A stretch of 64,000 nucleotides of DNA from Arcticibacter svalbardensis MN12-7 (GTDB taxonomy: Bacteria > Bacteroidota > Bacteroidia > Sphingobacteriales > Sphingobacteriaceae), in NCBI RefSeq assembly GCF_000403135.1, contig NZ_AQPN01000020.1, positions 1 through 64,000 of the forward strand, in the 5' to 3' direction. Positions 1 to 8,569 of this stretch are shown one piece after another. Positions within the stretch are counted from its first letter, which is position 1. Each line of letters starts with the position of its first letter. The position numbers and the translations under genes are program-made. The notes beneath the pieces are model-generated. The model was not told the DNA's origin and did no database searches. It saw only the letters and a list, made by a program, of their open reading frames with translations.

Positions 1-1684
1 ATACTGCCATATTTACTTCACCGGTTGAATGAGACTGGATAAATTGTTTCATCTTCCGTTCTTCTGCAGGATCCGTCTCATTTATTTGGAATGGATCATT
101 TTCAATATCTTCCAGCACGTTTTCTATCGTCCTGGATCGATGTTCTGCTTCTGGAATCAATTCAAAATATTTATCCAGATGAAGGTCATTTCCCCAGTGT
201 TGGACAATTTCATATTCTTCTCCTGGAGCTTTATCTTTACGGTATTCCAAATATTCTTCATACATCTTTTTAGCCTGGTCTTCCTCCAACTTTGTGGGCT
301 TATGGTCAGCTATTAAGTCCACCTTATACAGGTTTTTAAAGTGAAGCGCATTAATAAGATTGAAAATCTTAGACTTGGACAAAATGCCTGGATGCATATT
401 TTTGACAATCTCGGACTTAGTTGTCGCTTCAATACCTTCCTGAATCAATGCCAGCAAGGAAAGAAATTGGAAAGGCCGCAAATTTGGATACCGGTTATAA
501 ATGATATCTTCGATAAAAAGATCAATCGGCGCGTTAAAATTCTGCCGGTTAATACCTTCAAATAATGCGGTTAAAAACGAAGCAATATTTGTTTCTGAAA
601 TTCCTTGTTTTTTCAAACGAATAGCTTCTTTTTCCAGGGCAAAGAAAAAACTATTTTTATGATGCTGCTTTGTAATGTATAGCATATTGACATCTTCAGC
701 CCTTGCATCTTCAGCTAATTCCAAGTGGATCAGTTCATGCATCATCAGGTGTTCGACTGCAGGATAGGTAGATTTGAATTTTACCAGATGATAATTGCGC
801 TTATGGTTTTCTGCAATTTCTAATTTGGCTGCCGTCGGAATGTCATTGTCCTCAATGATTTCAATGGGTTTTCCATATTTTCCATATAGTTCCTTTGCAT
901 ACTTATCTACGATTTCTTTCGCATCAATATCTTTTGTCAGTTGAGTTCCGGCATCAATAGCAAGGTGCAGGCTATTACTATAAAGCCCATCTCTCTTATT
1001 ATTCTTTTCTATAGCAATCAGAGAGCGTTCGAAAGCGATTTTGTAGTTTCCCTGCATATCTGCAGTTAATGCTAAGGCGTACTGAGTATTTGGATAATCG
1101 CCGTTTATTTTGATGGCTCGTTCGAAATAATTAGCCGCTTCTTTGGCCTGTCCGTTTTGCAAAAGGTTTGCACCGATATTATTTAGCGTAATATGATCGT
1201 CAGGTTTAATTCTCAGCACTTCTTCATAATATTTAAGTGCTGTTTCAAGATCTTTTTTGTACTTGGCAAAAATATTACCCATCATTAACAGGCCCCATTC
1301 ATTTTTCGGATTCCATCGAAGCGCATCGATCAAGGCATCTATTGCACCTTCCTGGTCACCTTCTTCAGATAAGATCTGACCCAAAATCCGATGATATTCA
1401 GATATTTGAGGAGAGTCCTTAATCAGTTCAGTCACGTCTCGCTTAGCCTGGGTAAAATGTCCACGTTCACAAAGGGCAGTTAGTTTATCATACCGGCCTT
1501 TTTGCTGAATTATGGTATCATCATCAATTTCAACTACAAGATTGCCGTTTAAAATTGTCACTTTGGGGTTGTACGGTCCTACTGAATAATAGCGTTGAGC
1601 CGCATCTTTCAACTTTTGGTCATCACCAAAGGTGTCAGGAAAAAGATCGTAAAGAAGACTTTCAAGCGGGTGTATTATAGTCAT
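1..1684 (-). CDS. TPR-repeat protein with HELIH metallopeptidase-like motif (partial, C-terminus beyond window)
   Basis: An uninterrupted minus-strand frame runs from an ATG at 1684 off the left edge, giving at least 561 residues. Residues about 60-235 contain several tetratricopeptide-like helical pairs (for example GNIFAKYKKDLETALKYYEE and the repeat after it). Near residue 316 there is HELIH followed by LELAEDA, an HExxH zinc signature followed by acidic residues that could hold the third ligand. After this the protein is helical and charged. No signal peptide is visible, so it is probably cytoplasmic. TPR plus HExxH suggests a protein-binding metallopeptidase, but HExxH can occur by chance and no family is recognised. 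Plus-strand frames over this stretch are short shadows. The C-terminus is missing. Confidence 0.8.
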   Translation of the reverse strand, partial: MTIIHPLESLLYDLFPDTFGDDQKLKDAAQRYYSVGPYNPKVTILNGNLVVEIDDDTIIQQKGRYDKLTALCERGHFTQAKRDVTELIKDSPQISEYHRILGQILSEEGDQEGAIDALIDALRWNPKNEWGLLMMGNIFAKYKKDLETALKYYEEVLRIKPDDHITLNNIGANLLQNGQAKEAANYFERAIKINGDYPNTQYALALTADMQGNYKIAFERSLIAIEKNNKRDGLYSNSLHLAIDAGTQLTKDIDAKEIVDKYAKELYGKYGKPIEIIEDNDIPTAAKLEIAENHKRNYHLVKFKSTYPAVEHLMMHELIHLELAEDARAEDVNMLYITKQHHKNSFFFALEKEAIRLKKQGISETNIASFLTALFEGINRQNFNAPIDLFIEDIIYNRYPNLRPFQFLSLLALIQEGIEATTKSEIVKNMHPGILSKSKIFNLINALHFKNLYKVDLIADHKPTKLEEDQAKKMYEEYLEYRKDKAPGEEYEIVQHWGNDLHLDKYFELIPEAEHRSRTIENVLEDIENDPFQINETDPAEERKMKQFIQSHSTGEVNMAV

Positions 1685-2002
1685 AATGGAAGCGTAACGT
1701 TTTAGTTCAGGTAAATGATCGCATTTATCAAGTTACAAAGTTACAAATTATATCAATATGGATAAACAAGCCTAAGCCTGTCAGTGTTCAAAATCCGGTA
1801 TCCTCCGATCATGGAGAAAATCCAGCGTCAATTCTTATTTATCAAAGCATGGATGTAAGAAAGATAGAAAGGATACCAATTATTTTGTCCAGATTTATCG
1901 CTTATAAGATCCATGAAGAATCTCTTTATATTTTAGTAAAAAGGATGGTGTGTCACTGCTTTTACGGATAAAGAGATCATTGTTTAATTTAAAATCACCA
2001 TT
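1685..2002. other. Divergent intergenic region
   Basis: About 320 bases separate the divergent TPR gene and the S1/P1 nuclease gene, so both promoters should lie here. No open frame of note, no tRNA and no strong inverted repeat were seen. No convincing Bacteroidetes TAnnTTTG element at a proper distance from a TTTG was found. Confidence 0.5.
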
Positions 2003-3124
2003 ATGAAAAAATATTTTGCCGTTGCTTTTATGTTTATTATAGCGATCACTTTAATCTCATGGGGCGCTGCTGGACACAAAACTATTGCAAAAATTGCGGA
2101 AAACCATTTGACTCCCAAAGCAAAAGACGCTATTAAAGTTTTACTGGGAGACGAAAACATGACGGAGGTGGCTCCTTGGGCCGACCAGTTACGTAACGAT
2201 ACTGATTACAAAAATACAGCTGCATGGCATTATTTAAATGTTCCACTTGGTTTAAGCTACGAACAGTTTAGTAAAACAGTTAAAGAACAGGGAGCTAATA
2301 ACATCTATGGGGCCTTGATAAAGTTCGAAGCAGAACTTACAAGCAATACCTCCACTCCTGAGCAAAAGACGGATGCATTGAAATTTATCATCCATTTTGT
2401 TGGTGATATGCACCAGCCCATGCATATTAGCCGGTCAGAAGACAAGGGTGGAAACTCCATACAATTGCAATTTGACGGTAAGGGTACCAATCTGCATAAA
2501 TTATGGGACAGCGGTCTGATCAATAAACAAGGAATGAACTTTACCCAGATGGCAATTACCTATGATAAGACTTCTCCCAGTGAAATTAGCCAATGGCAGA
2601 GTGATTCGCCAATGAAATGGATGTTTGAAAGTTATCTTATAACAGCCAGCCTATATAAAGATGCTGAAAAAAACAACAAGCCAGATGATCGCTATTATCA
2701 GGAAAACATAAAGCTTGTTCAAAAACGTATTGAGATGGGTGGAATACGCTTAGCGGGCACCTTAAATACGCTATTTAAATCCTTCACACCAGCTTTTAAG
2801 AAAGGTATTCCGATAAACACCGAAACAATAACTGTGCCTTCTAAGGACCTTGCCCTTCATTATGGGCAGACCATATTGACAGTTGGTAAGGTATATAGTG
2901 GCCGGTTTATTCAAAGCAATCAGATGACCTTGCTAAATATAGGAGGAGATAACCCTAATCAGGATTTAACAGTTATGATTCAAAGCGAAGACAGAGTTCA
3001 ATTCGGACAGCCTGAAGTTACATTAAAGGGGAAGACAATCCAAATCATAGGAAAGGTGATTGATTACAGGGGTAAACCAGAAATTATTGTGACAGAATCA
3101 GCACAAATAAAAATTATTAAATAA
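2003..3124 (+). CDS. S1/P1-family zinc nuclease with C-terminal OB-fold-like extension
   Basis: A secreted or periplasmic nuclease of the S1/P1 family, which hydrolyses single-stranded DNA or RNA using three zinc ions. The signal peptide (residues 1-19) would be cleaved just before Trp20, which is the N-terminal metal ligand in this family. All nine expected ligands are visible: Trp20, His25, Asp61, His76, His131, Asp135, His141, His165 and Asp169, in the motifs WGAAGHK, WHYLN, HFVGDMHQPMH and NLHKLWDS. The family core ends near residue 270. Residues about 280-373 form an extra beta-rich segment (ending in GKPEIIVTESAQIKI) that resembles the OB-fold appended to some bacterial nucleases. The fold of that tail is inferred. 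The gene is followed after 22 bases by an HNH-type gene on the same strand. Confidence 0.93.
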   Translation: MKKYFAVAFMFIIAITLISWGAAGHKTIAKIAENHLTPKAKDAIKVLLGDENMTEVAPWADQLRNDTDYKNTAAWHYLNVPLGLSYEQFSKTVKEQGANNIYGALIKFEAELTSNTSTPEQKTDALKFIIHFVGDMHQPMHISRSEDKGGNSIQLQFDGKGTNLHKLWDSGLINKQGMNFTQMAITYDKTSPSEISQWQSDSPMKWMFESYLITASLYKDAEKNNKPDDRYYQENIKLVQKRIEMGGIRLAGTLNTLFKSFTPAFKKGIPINTETITVPSKDLALHYGQTILTVGKVYSGRFIQSNQMTLLNIGGDNPNQDLTVMIQSEDRVQFGQPEVTLKGKTIQIIGKVIDYRGKPEIIVTESAQIKIIK

Positions 3125-3146
3125 ACTTTAGATTAATTCAGTACTT

Positions 3147-4187
3147 GTGAACTTACCCTATCAGGAAAATTTACCCGTTAATTTATTAGCGGCTTGTTTC
3201 AATAACACATCGGCTACTTATAAATTTTATTGGTTTTTGTCCATTTTGGAACGCGTGGAATTAGGAGAGACTTCCATTGATAAGAATCATCTTTTTGCCG
3301 AAATGATCTCACATTCCTGGTATACGGTCAATTATTTTCATGTTAGCTTTGGTAAACAGGATAAGCTGCAGCAGGCAATCGAAAAAATAAAAAATGAAGA
3401 GGATCTAACCATAGATGCTGACTCAGGAAGTATCATTAAAAGGCTCTCCAATACAAAAAACAGAAGCACTATCAAAGAACTACGTTATTTTAATTCTGAG
3501 GTTCCCCACCGGTTTCTAAGTCCATGGTTCAAGGCAGACAATGCAAATCTATCCCTCCAGTACTCGCAAGCTTACACCAATAATTGCCTGTATGCTTTGT
3601 TCAAAAACCATATCGAGATCAACCCAGTTTGGGTAGACTATCTGAAAACAAATGCAAGAATGCTGAAAGACTTTTGTTATTGGAACCTGGCTATCTATCT
3701 GCAAACAAAAAATCCAAGCGTCCCTGATATCCCCAATAAACTGATAAAATCTCCTATTCGTAAGAATTTGAACGAACAGCGTAAATTTTGGAATATTGTC
3801 ATAAGTGAAATGGATGGTGTCGATTGCATTTATACAAACAAAAGATTAGTTGTTGGTCAGTATGCTGTCGAGCATTTCATTCCATATGCCTTTGTTTCTC
3901 ATGACCTGATTTGGAATCTGATACCTGCTGACCCTTCTTTTAATAGTTCTAAAAGTGATAAGCTTCCTGTTCTTGACAAATACTTTGAGCCATTTTATCT
4001 ATTGCAGCAAAACGCCGTAGAAATTATTCAGCTGAAAGCACCAAAAAATAAGTTCCTCCAAGACTACCTGACCATATTCCCTTCATTAGAAAAGGAGCAT
4101 CTCAATTATCAAAAATTCCGGGAGCAGTTTCAACCGATGGTTACCATTGCGAGTAATAACGGCTTTGAGTTTTTAAAGTCATATTAA
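3147..4187 (+). CDS. HNH endonuclease domain protein
   Basis: A 346-residue protein with a C-terminal HNH-type motif: AVEHFIPYAFVSHDLIWNLI followed by NSSKSD (residues about 240-270), giving Glu242-His243, Asn257, Asn266 and Lys269. This pattern (E/DHFIPxxFVxHDxxWNL...NSSKS) is typical of a Bacteroidota HNH family whose N-terminal 200 residues are helical and carry YKFYWFL near residue 25. The start is a GTG at 3147, supported by the typical N-terminal LPY motif. No zinc-binding CxxC knuckle is visible. The close spacing to the S1/P1 nuclease suggests co-transcription. Target and physiological role are unknown; a restriction or defence role is possible but not shown. Confidence 0.8.
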   Translation: MNLPYQENLPVNLLAACFNNTSATYKFYWFLSILERVELGETSIDKNHLFAEMISHSWYTVNYFHVSFGKQDKLQQAIEKIKNEEDLTIDADSGSIIKRLSNTKNRSTIKELRYFNSEVPHRFLSPWFKADNANLSLQYSQAYTNNCLYALFKNHIEINPVWVDYLKTNARMLKDFCYWNLAIYLQTKNPSVPDIPNKLIKSPIRKNLNEQRKFWNIVISEMDGVDCIYTNKRLVVGQYAVEHFIPYAFVSHDLIWNLIPADPSFNSSKSDKLPVLDKYFEPFYLLQQNAVEIIQLKAPKNKFLQDYLTIFPSLEKEHLNYQKFREQFQPMVTIASNNGFEFLKSY

Positions 4188-4839
4188 TTAAGTTACTAAG
4201 ACTCAAACTATTTACTATTTACTTACCTATACTTAACCCATCATTGGACATAAAAATAAAGAAAGAGAGATTTGGATTTATACCATAATTTATGATGACA
4301 GGTACCGCTTAGTTTACTGCAATTCTTTGCCTGAAATGTACTGTTGACTAAATAAGTTCTATTGCCGAATTTCTATTTATTCCACATATGATTCATTGCA
4401 CCTTATCAAGCAGATGCAGATTCTTTATACTCGTTGTACAAACTTGTCTGCATAAAACATTTAAATAATGGGGAAATAGATTCTAGTTAAAGATTCCATT
4501 TTAAAAAAAGGTATCGGTTGACTTTGGTCTATGTCTTTTTGATGCTGGTATTTCGGGATGACGAGTGCAAGCGTTCTGGATGAATAGATATTGAAATAAC
4601 CAGCATTATCTAATCTCTAATTGCAGTTGCTGATGTATAATACCAGCTAATGTATGAAAGGCATACAAGAGAATTCCAATACTGTTGCGGCTAAAAACGG
4701 CAATCATAATGCTAATCGAAAAGTCTTAAGCTATAGCAAAGTCCCAGCCTAAGAATGCAAGAGCTGATCTTAAGGTTTCAAGCAAGTCGTACCAAGACAA
4801 TTATACTTTTCTACCTTACATATTTATATTTAAAGAAAA
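4188..4839. other. Gene-poor stretch between convergent genes
   Basis: About 650 AT-rich bases between the HNH gene and a convergent gene. No frame of useful length in either strand, no tRNA, no obvious insertion-sequence end. It may contain decayed sequence, but I see nothing that can be named. Confidence 0.5.
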
Positions 4840-4871
4840 GAGCCTGTGTTCATTATCTATGATACAGGCTC
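4840..4871 (-). terminator. Intrinsic terminator for the 4887-5801 gene
   Basis: GAGCCTGT (4840-4847) and ACAGGCTC (4864-4871) form a perfect 8-bp stem. Read on the minus strand the second arm is followed by a T-rich run (TTTTC), as expected 15 bases past the stop codon of the minus-strand gene. Confidence 0.8.
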
Positions 4872-4886
4872 TTGAATCAGTTTAAT

Positions 4887-5801
4887 TTAATTTAAGTGTA
4901 TAAACTCAATACCTCGATAGTGGTCTTTTGCATGATCGAAGAACTCATTTAGTGAGTTGCTATAAGTCTTCACAAAGTCGGTCAAGTCAGCTTTCGGTTT
5001 GTGATACTCTTTATAAATATTCTTCACAATTGCTACTTGTGTCCCGTCATTGAGTAATCTAACTAAAGTCTTGTTGAGGGGATTCAAAATCTTTCCACTT
5101 AGAATATCTTTAGAAATATAATTACTTGCAATAAAGTAGTTATAATGATTTGCATAGCTTCTAGGAGAAGAGATCAGTTTAGCAGGCAAAAGTATTATTG
5201 ATTTACCTTTATAACTTGGTAATTCAAATGTTGCCTTTTCCCATGAACCACTTTTAAAGTCGAAATATTGGTTATTGAATGCTGATGTAGGAATGCCATG
5301 TATAAGACATTGTTCCTTTGTGAACTCCGCAAAAACGTTCTTACAAACGTTTGCAATTGTATCAGACATTATATCCTGGCCTATACCGGTCACAAGTAAA
5401 AGCACATTGTGCGCTTCATTGGTTATAGTTAGTTCATCAGCCCTTGCAAACCTGTTATTTCTCAAAGCATCAAAAATTGTCTCTGCTCTGGTAGCCGAAA
5501 TACCTGCCCCTGTATTTTTACCTGAATACCCTAAATGATATTGGTTTGGCTCATGCAGATGATCAAGAAATTCAAGTCCCTCATGCCTTTGATCAGGGAC
5601 AATAAAATCATGATTTAACTTTACAAAAAAGGCTTTTAACTGATTATAAATTTCATCCACACGCTTATCATTTCGATTGTTGGCAATTAAAAAAGGATCA
5701 ATAAATGCTTTTAAATCACTAATAAGTGGGATATCAATAAACTCAACCGATTGTTCCATCGGTATACCAAACTGTTCTTTAAATGTTTTTTTTTCTATCA
5801 T
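4887..5801 (-). CDS. Conserved-looking protein of unknown function
   Basis: A soluble-looking protein of 304 residues from the ATG at 5801 (starts with MIEKKTFKEQFGIP). An in-frame upstream ATG at 5867 would add 22 residues rich in hydrophobic amino acids; I prefer the inner start because that extension looks like translated leader. No signal peptide, transmembrane segment or catalytic motif is recognised. Visible marks are an early IDIPLISD-KAFIDPFLIA segment and a glycine-rich GYSGKNTGAGIS followed by RAETIFDAL. It has its own terminator, converges on the HNH gene and is separated from the conjugation genes by about 900 gene-free bases. Such solitary proteins at element edges can be defence genes, but there is no direct evidence for that. 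Confidence 0.75.
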   Translation of the reverse strand: MIEKKTFKEQFGIPMEQSVEFIDIPLISDLKAFIDPFLIANNRNDKRVDEIYNQLKAFFVKLNHDFIVPDQRHEGLEFLDHLHEPNQYHLGYSGKNTGAGISATRAETIFDALRNNRFARADELTITNEAHNVLLLVTGIGQDIMSDTIANVCKNVFAEFTKEQCLIHGIPTSAFNNQYFDFKSGSWEKATFELPSYKGKSIILLPAKLISSPRSYANHYNYFIASNYISKDILSGKILNPLNKTLVRLLNDGTQVAIVKNIYKEYHKPKADLTDFVKTYSNSLNEFFDHAKDHYRGIEFIHLN

Positions 5802-6691
5802 TAAATAAATTGTTTTACTCCATAAGAGTAGATAAATACCTAAAATTCTGATGCTAACGGTATACATCCCGACAATTTATTTGACTGTGGCTTTCACTCA
5901 ACAAAGCTTAATAAACACCCCAATAAAGGCGTTAAATTAAATCATATTTCCCTTGTTTAATTAAAAAATTAACGATTACTTTGCAGTTCCAAATACACAC
6001 GTTAATTTAAGGAATAACAGTACTTTCAGGTATTGTAACCTGAGTTGAGATTGCAAGTCTCTAAAGATAAAATCTGTATTGTGCTAGAACACAATTCGGA
6101 CTTCATCTTATTTTTTTGCGTTTTTATATAATTAAAAAACAAATTTACATATAAACATGTGGAATGTGTGTTACATTTATACACACAGTAGGAAAGTTAT
6201 TCACAATCCCAGTTGAATGCCTTATAAGCGATGATAATCACAAAATTTATTTTTAGCTGGCATGGACTTATTAGACACTTTTCTTAGTATTAATGGTTTG
6301 TAAGACAAAATTCACTAAAATAATTAGCCGTTTTTATAGGCTAATTATCGAAATCTTAGTCTATTTAAACTTTTTTAATCTCTACCGTTATAATTTGTAT
6401 ATTTCCTCATATGGATATAAGATCTTGTAAAATCTTCATGCAGCGCTTTTGATTTCTCCAAACAACTGATATAAATCTGGGTGCATACTTATTAGTTTTA
6501 GGTTTAACATCTTCAGTTACATACCTGTCGTCATTCCCCATAAAGATCAGGTTCTATTCATGCAGCATTTTTCCTCATTCCCCTTACCAAACCATCTCTG
6601 TTTTTCTATAGTGAAATTTTACTAAATTTTATCTTTAAAATATGGAAGTCAGTATTGTGATTAGTATACTAACCCAAAAAAGTGAAAAACA
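5802..6691. other. Gene-poor AT-rich stretch, possible element edge
   Basis: About 890 bases without a supported gene. It must hold the promoter of the minus-strand gene ending upstream at 5801. Sequence is very AT-rich, with several short A/T tracts. No tRNA, integrase fragment or clear direct repeat was seen. It is a candidate place for the junction between flanking DNA and the conjugative element, but no att core could be identified. Confidence 0.45.
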
Positions 6692-6718
6692 TAAAAAAAG
6701 GGCCTTACAGCAGCCCTT
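6692..6718 (-). terminator. Intrinsic terminator overlapping the end of the radC-like gene
   Basis: On the minus strand AAGGGC (complement of 6712-6717) pairs with GCCCTT (complement of 6699-6704), followed by seven T (complement of 6692-6698). The stem straddles the stop codon of the RadC-like gene and probably ends the long minus-strand transcript. Confidence 0.8.
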
Positions 6719-7175
6719 CATCAGCAAATGATATAAATCCTTCACTGGTAATAATCAAATGATCAAGTACGGACATATCTAAGAATCCTGCAGCCTGTAT
6801 CAGCTTTCTTGTTAGATTCAGATCCGCCTGGCTTGGTCTAAAACTACCTGAAGGATGATTATGCGCCAGTATAACCGAACTTGCATTGGCTTTCAGCGCG
6901 GCTCCGAAGATTACTTTAGGATCTGCTACTGTTCCGGCTACACCTCCAGTGGATACATTGAAAATACCCAGTACTTTGTTGGCGCGATTTAAAAATAGCA
7001 CTTTAAATTCTTCAATATATTCCATTTTTCCGGCATCCCAGTTCTGTACAAATATAGTGTAGGCGTCTTTTGAACTGCCTATCGCTGGTCTTTCAGATGC
7101 CTTGAATTTAGGTGTATAACTGATAGCAATTTCTGATACCTGGAACAATGAGAGCTGATTTTTGAGCTTTTCCAT
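6705..7175 (-). CDS. RadC-like JAB/MPN domain protein
   Basis: A 156-residue protein with the JAMM metal motif of the RadC family: Glu56, then His105-x-His107 and Asp118 (HxH-x10-D) in AHNHPSGSFRPSQADL. It lacks the N-terminal helix-hairpin-helix region of full-length RadC (about 220 residues), as is usual for the short copies carried on Bacteroidetes conjugative transposons and plasmids. The role is unproven; the family name DNA repair protein is historical. The gene is the last of the minus-strand conjugation block and is separated from the preceding gene by a structured 300-base interval, so it may have its own promoter. Confidence 0.92.
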   Translation of the reverse strand: MEKLKNQLSLFQVSEIAISYTPKFKASERPAIGSSKDAYTIFVQNWDAGKMEYIEEFKVLFLNRANKVLGIFNVSTGGVAGTVADPKVIFGAALKANASSVILAHNHPSGSFRPSQADLNLTRKLIQAAGFLDMSVLDHLIITSEGFISFADEGLL

Positions 7176-7210
7176 AACGTTTGATTTTAAATGATTAAAA
7201 AATTAATTAT

Positions 7211-7350
7211 GGCGCTCTGGCCGGCTTCAGGAGGGACTAAGGCAAGGTGGAGGTGCACTAAAATGTGGAGGCTCCGCCCTTGCGGATACCCATTTTATTG
7301 CACACTACCTTGGCAAAGCGAACCGTGTCCTGACGGTGCCGAACTTGGTG
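7211..7350 (-). ncRNA. Highly structured intergenic element upstream of the radC-like gene
   Basis: The interval contains nested and adjacent inverted repeats. A long imperfect stem joins 7241-7265 with 7291-7314 (blocks CAAGGT, GTGCA and TAAAATG pair). Inside its loop TCCGC-CCTT-GCGGA (7273-7286) forms a second hairpin. Immediately after the long stem ACCGT-GTCCTG-ACGGT (7322-7337) forms a third. The stretch is more GC-rich than other intergenic DNA nearby and lacks a coding frame. It could be a structured leader or small RNA, a protein-binding site, or a transfer-related site. Strand and function are inferred from position only. Confidence 0.4.
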
Positions 7351-7420
7351 CAGATAATTAATAATTAATTCATTCCTGATCCCATGGGGGTGTCAAACGG
7401 CTACTCAAAATACCGGATAC

Positions 7421-7450
7421 AAAAAGAGCCGGATATTTCACCAGCTCTTT
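7421..7450 (-). terminator. Intrinsic terminator after the DUF3945-like gene
   Basis: On the minus strand AAAGAGCTGG pairs with CCGGCTCTTT (7441-7450 with 7423-7432; one G-T pair) around an 8-base loop, and a run of T follows. It lies 26 bases past the stop of the preceding minus-strand gene and probably ends the main tra transcript, leaving the structured element and radC downstream. Confidence 0.82.
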
Positions 7451-7476
7451 ATTATTACACTCTACTCTACAGCAGC

Positions 7477-8550
7477 TTACAAAGATACTTTGCTCTTTTT
7501 GCCTTGCTTCTTCTCCGGATCATCACCTGAGATATCATTCTTCTGTCCCTGCTTTTTTTCGGCCTCCTGGCTGACCTCCTTTCCTATTGTTTCTCTTTTT
7601 ACAACTGACATTTTTTCGTTAAAGACATTGATAGTCTTAAATTGGGGGCTTGCTTCAATAAAGTGACGGGATTCTTTACCGTTAACCGTTGCAGTAATTT
7701 GTTGCTGATTGCCTCGTTGGAGCGATTTCATTAGGGTTTCTTTCTTCTCCGGATCGCTGAGTTCCTTAATGGCATAACGGCTGAGCGTCTTTTCCAGATC
7801 AAAGCCATAACCCTGATGGAACTGTTTTACCTTGTGGTTATTGCGGTCATCCTTATTATCAAAGTCCAGCTGCAGCCAGGCTTTATATTTATCACCGTCC
7901 TTATTCACCAGTTCCTTCTCTACGGAACGGCCATGGAGCATGTTGTAAGCCTCTTTGGCACTTACTCCATTTCCACCGCCCAGGTAAAAAGTTTGCGATT
8001 TGTCCTTGTCCGGGTTCCCTGTTTTTAGTGAGGCGTCCATTTTGTTCAGGAAGTACATATCCGATTGATCCGATTTTCTGAAATGCAGTTTATAATCAGC
8101 CTGGTCCTTAAAATGAGGAAGGCTGATATCCAATTGAAAGGCCGGTTGCTGCTTTTTAATATTCTTTTCCAGGTCTGCATTCAGTTTGGTGTCAAAGCCC
8201 AGATATTTCAGGCTGTCCTGCAGGTAATCTAAATTTTTTGTGTTCATGACTTGATGATTTGGTAAGGGTAAATAATGATGCGTATCGATAAAAGGAGGTG
8301 TATTTTTCTGCAGCAGTACGGCCGTAACGGTATGAAACAGGGGTGCCAGTTTGAGCATGCGCAGGGAAACGGACAATCGTTGATTCTGCTGAATATACCT
8401 GTGAGCCTGTCCATAATAAGGGAAACACATAATTTCCCTGGGAAGGGTGAAGACCGGAAGTTGGTTATAAACAGCCCATTTGTTTCCCCGCGAAATCTGG
8501 CGGTTCAGATGCACATACATATCCAGCAGATCTACAGAAAGTATTCTCAT
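7477..8550 (-). CDS. DUF3945-like conjugative element protein
   Basis: A 357-residue, probably cytoplasmic protein. Residues from about 102 onward (MNTKNLDYLQDSLKYLGF) match the pattern of a common Bacteroidetes conjugative-element protein: a QTFYLGGGNGVSAKEAYNML segment, HQGYGFDLEKTLSRYAIKEL, and a final block with FIEASPQFKTINVFNEKM like that in DUF3945 proteins, then a lysine-rich tail. The in-frame first 101 residues (from ATG at 8550) are not part of that pattern. I keep the long form because it begins 19 bases after the traN stop, whereas the ATG at 8247 would leave a 320-base gap in a tight operon; the shorter start is a real alternative. The gene occupies the place where traO is expected. 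Confidence 0.75.
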   Translation of the reverse strand: MRILSVDLLDMYVHLNRQISRGNKWAVYNQLPVFTLPREIMCFPYYGQAHRYIQQNQRLSVSLRMLKLAPLFHTVTAVLLQKNTPPFIDTHHYLPLPNHQVMNTKNLDYLQDSLKYLGFDTKLNADLEKNIKKQQPAFQLDISLPHFKDQADYKLHFRKSDQSDMYFLNKMDASLKTGNPDKDKSQTFYLGGGNGVSAKEAYNMLHGRSVEKELVNKDGDKYKAWLQLDFDNKDDRNNHKVKQFHQGYGFDLEKTLSRYAIKELSDPEKKETLMKSLQRGNQQQITATVNGKESRHFIEASPQFKTINVFNEKMSVVKRETIGKEVSQEAEKKQGQKNDISGDDPEKKQGKKSKVSL

Positions 8551-8569
8551 ATTTTACAGATCAATGCGG

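Noticed and set aside
29-1422. Plus-strand frames at 29-316, 341-565 and 1237-1422
   Set aside because: They lie opposite the long open minus-strand TPR gene, have no recognisable domains and are shadows of it.
4188-4886. Possible decayed gene in the gap after the HNH gene
   Set aside because: No frame long enough in either strand and no recognisable protein fragments when read through stops.
5802-6691. Possible tRNA or att site at the suspected element edge
   Set aside because: No cloverleaf, no T-arm consensus and no direct repeat shared with another part of the window could be found; the boundary remains unknown.
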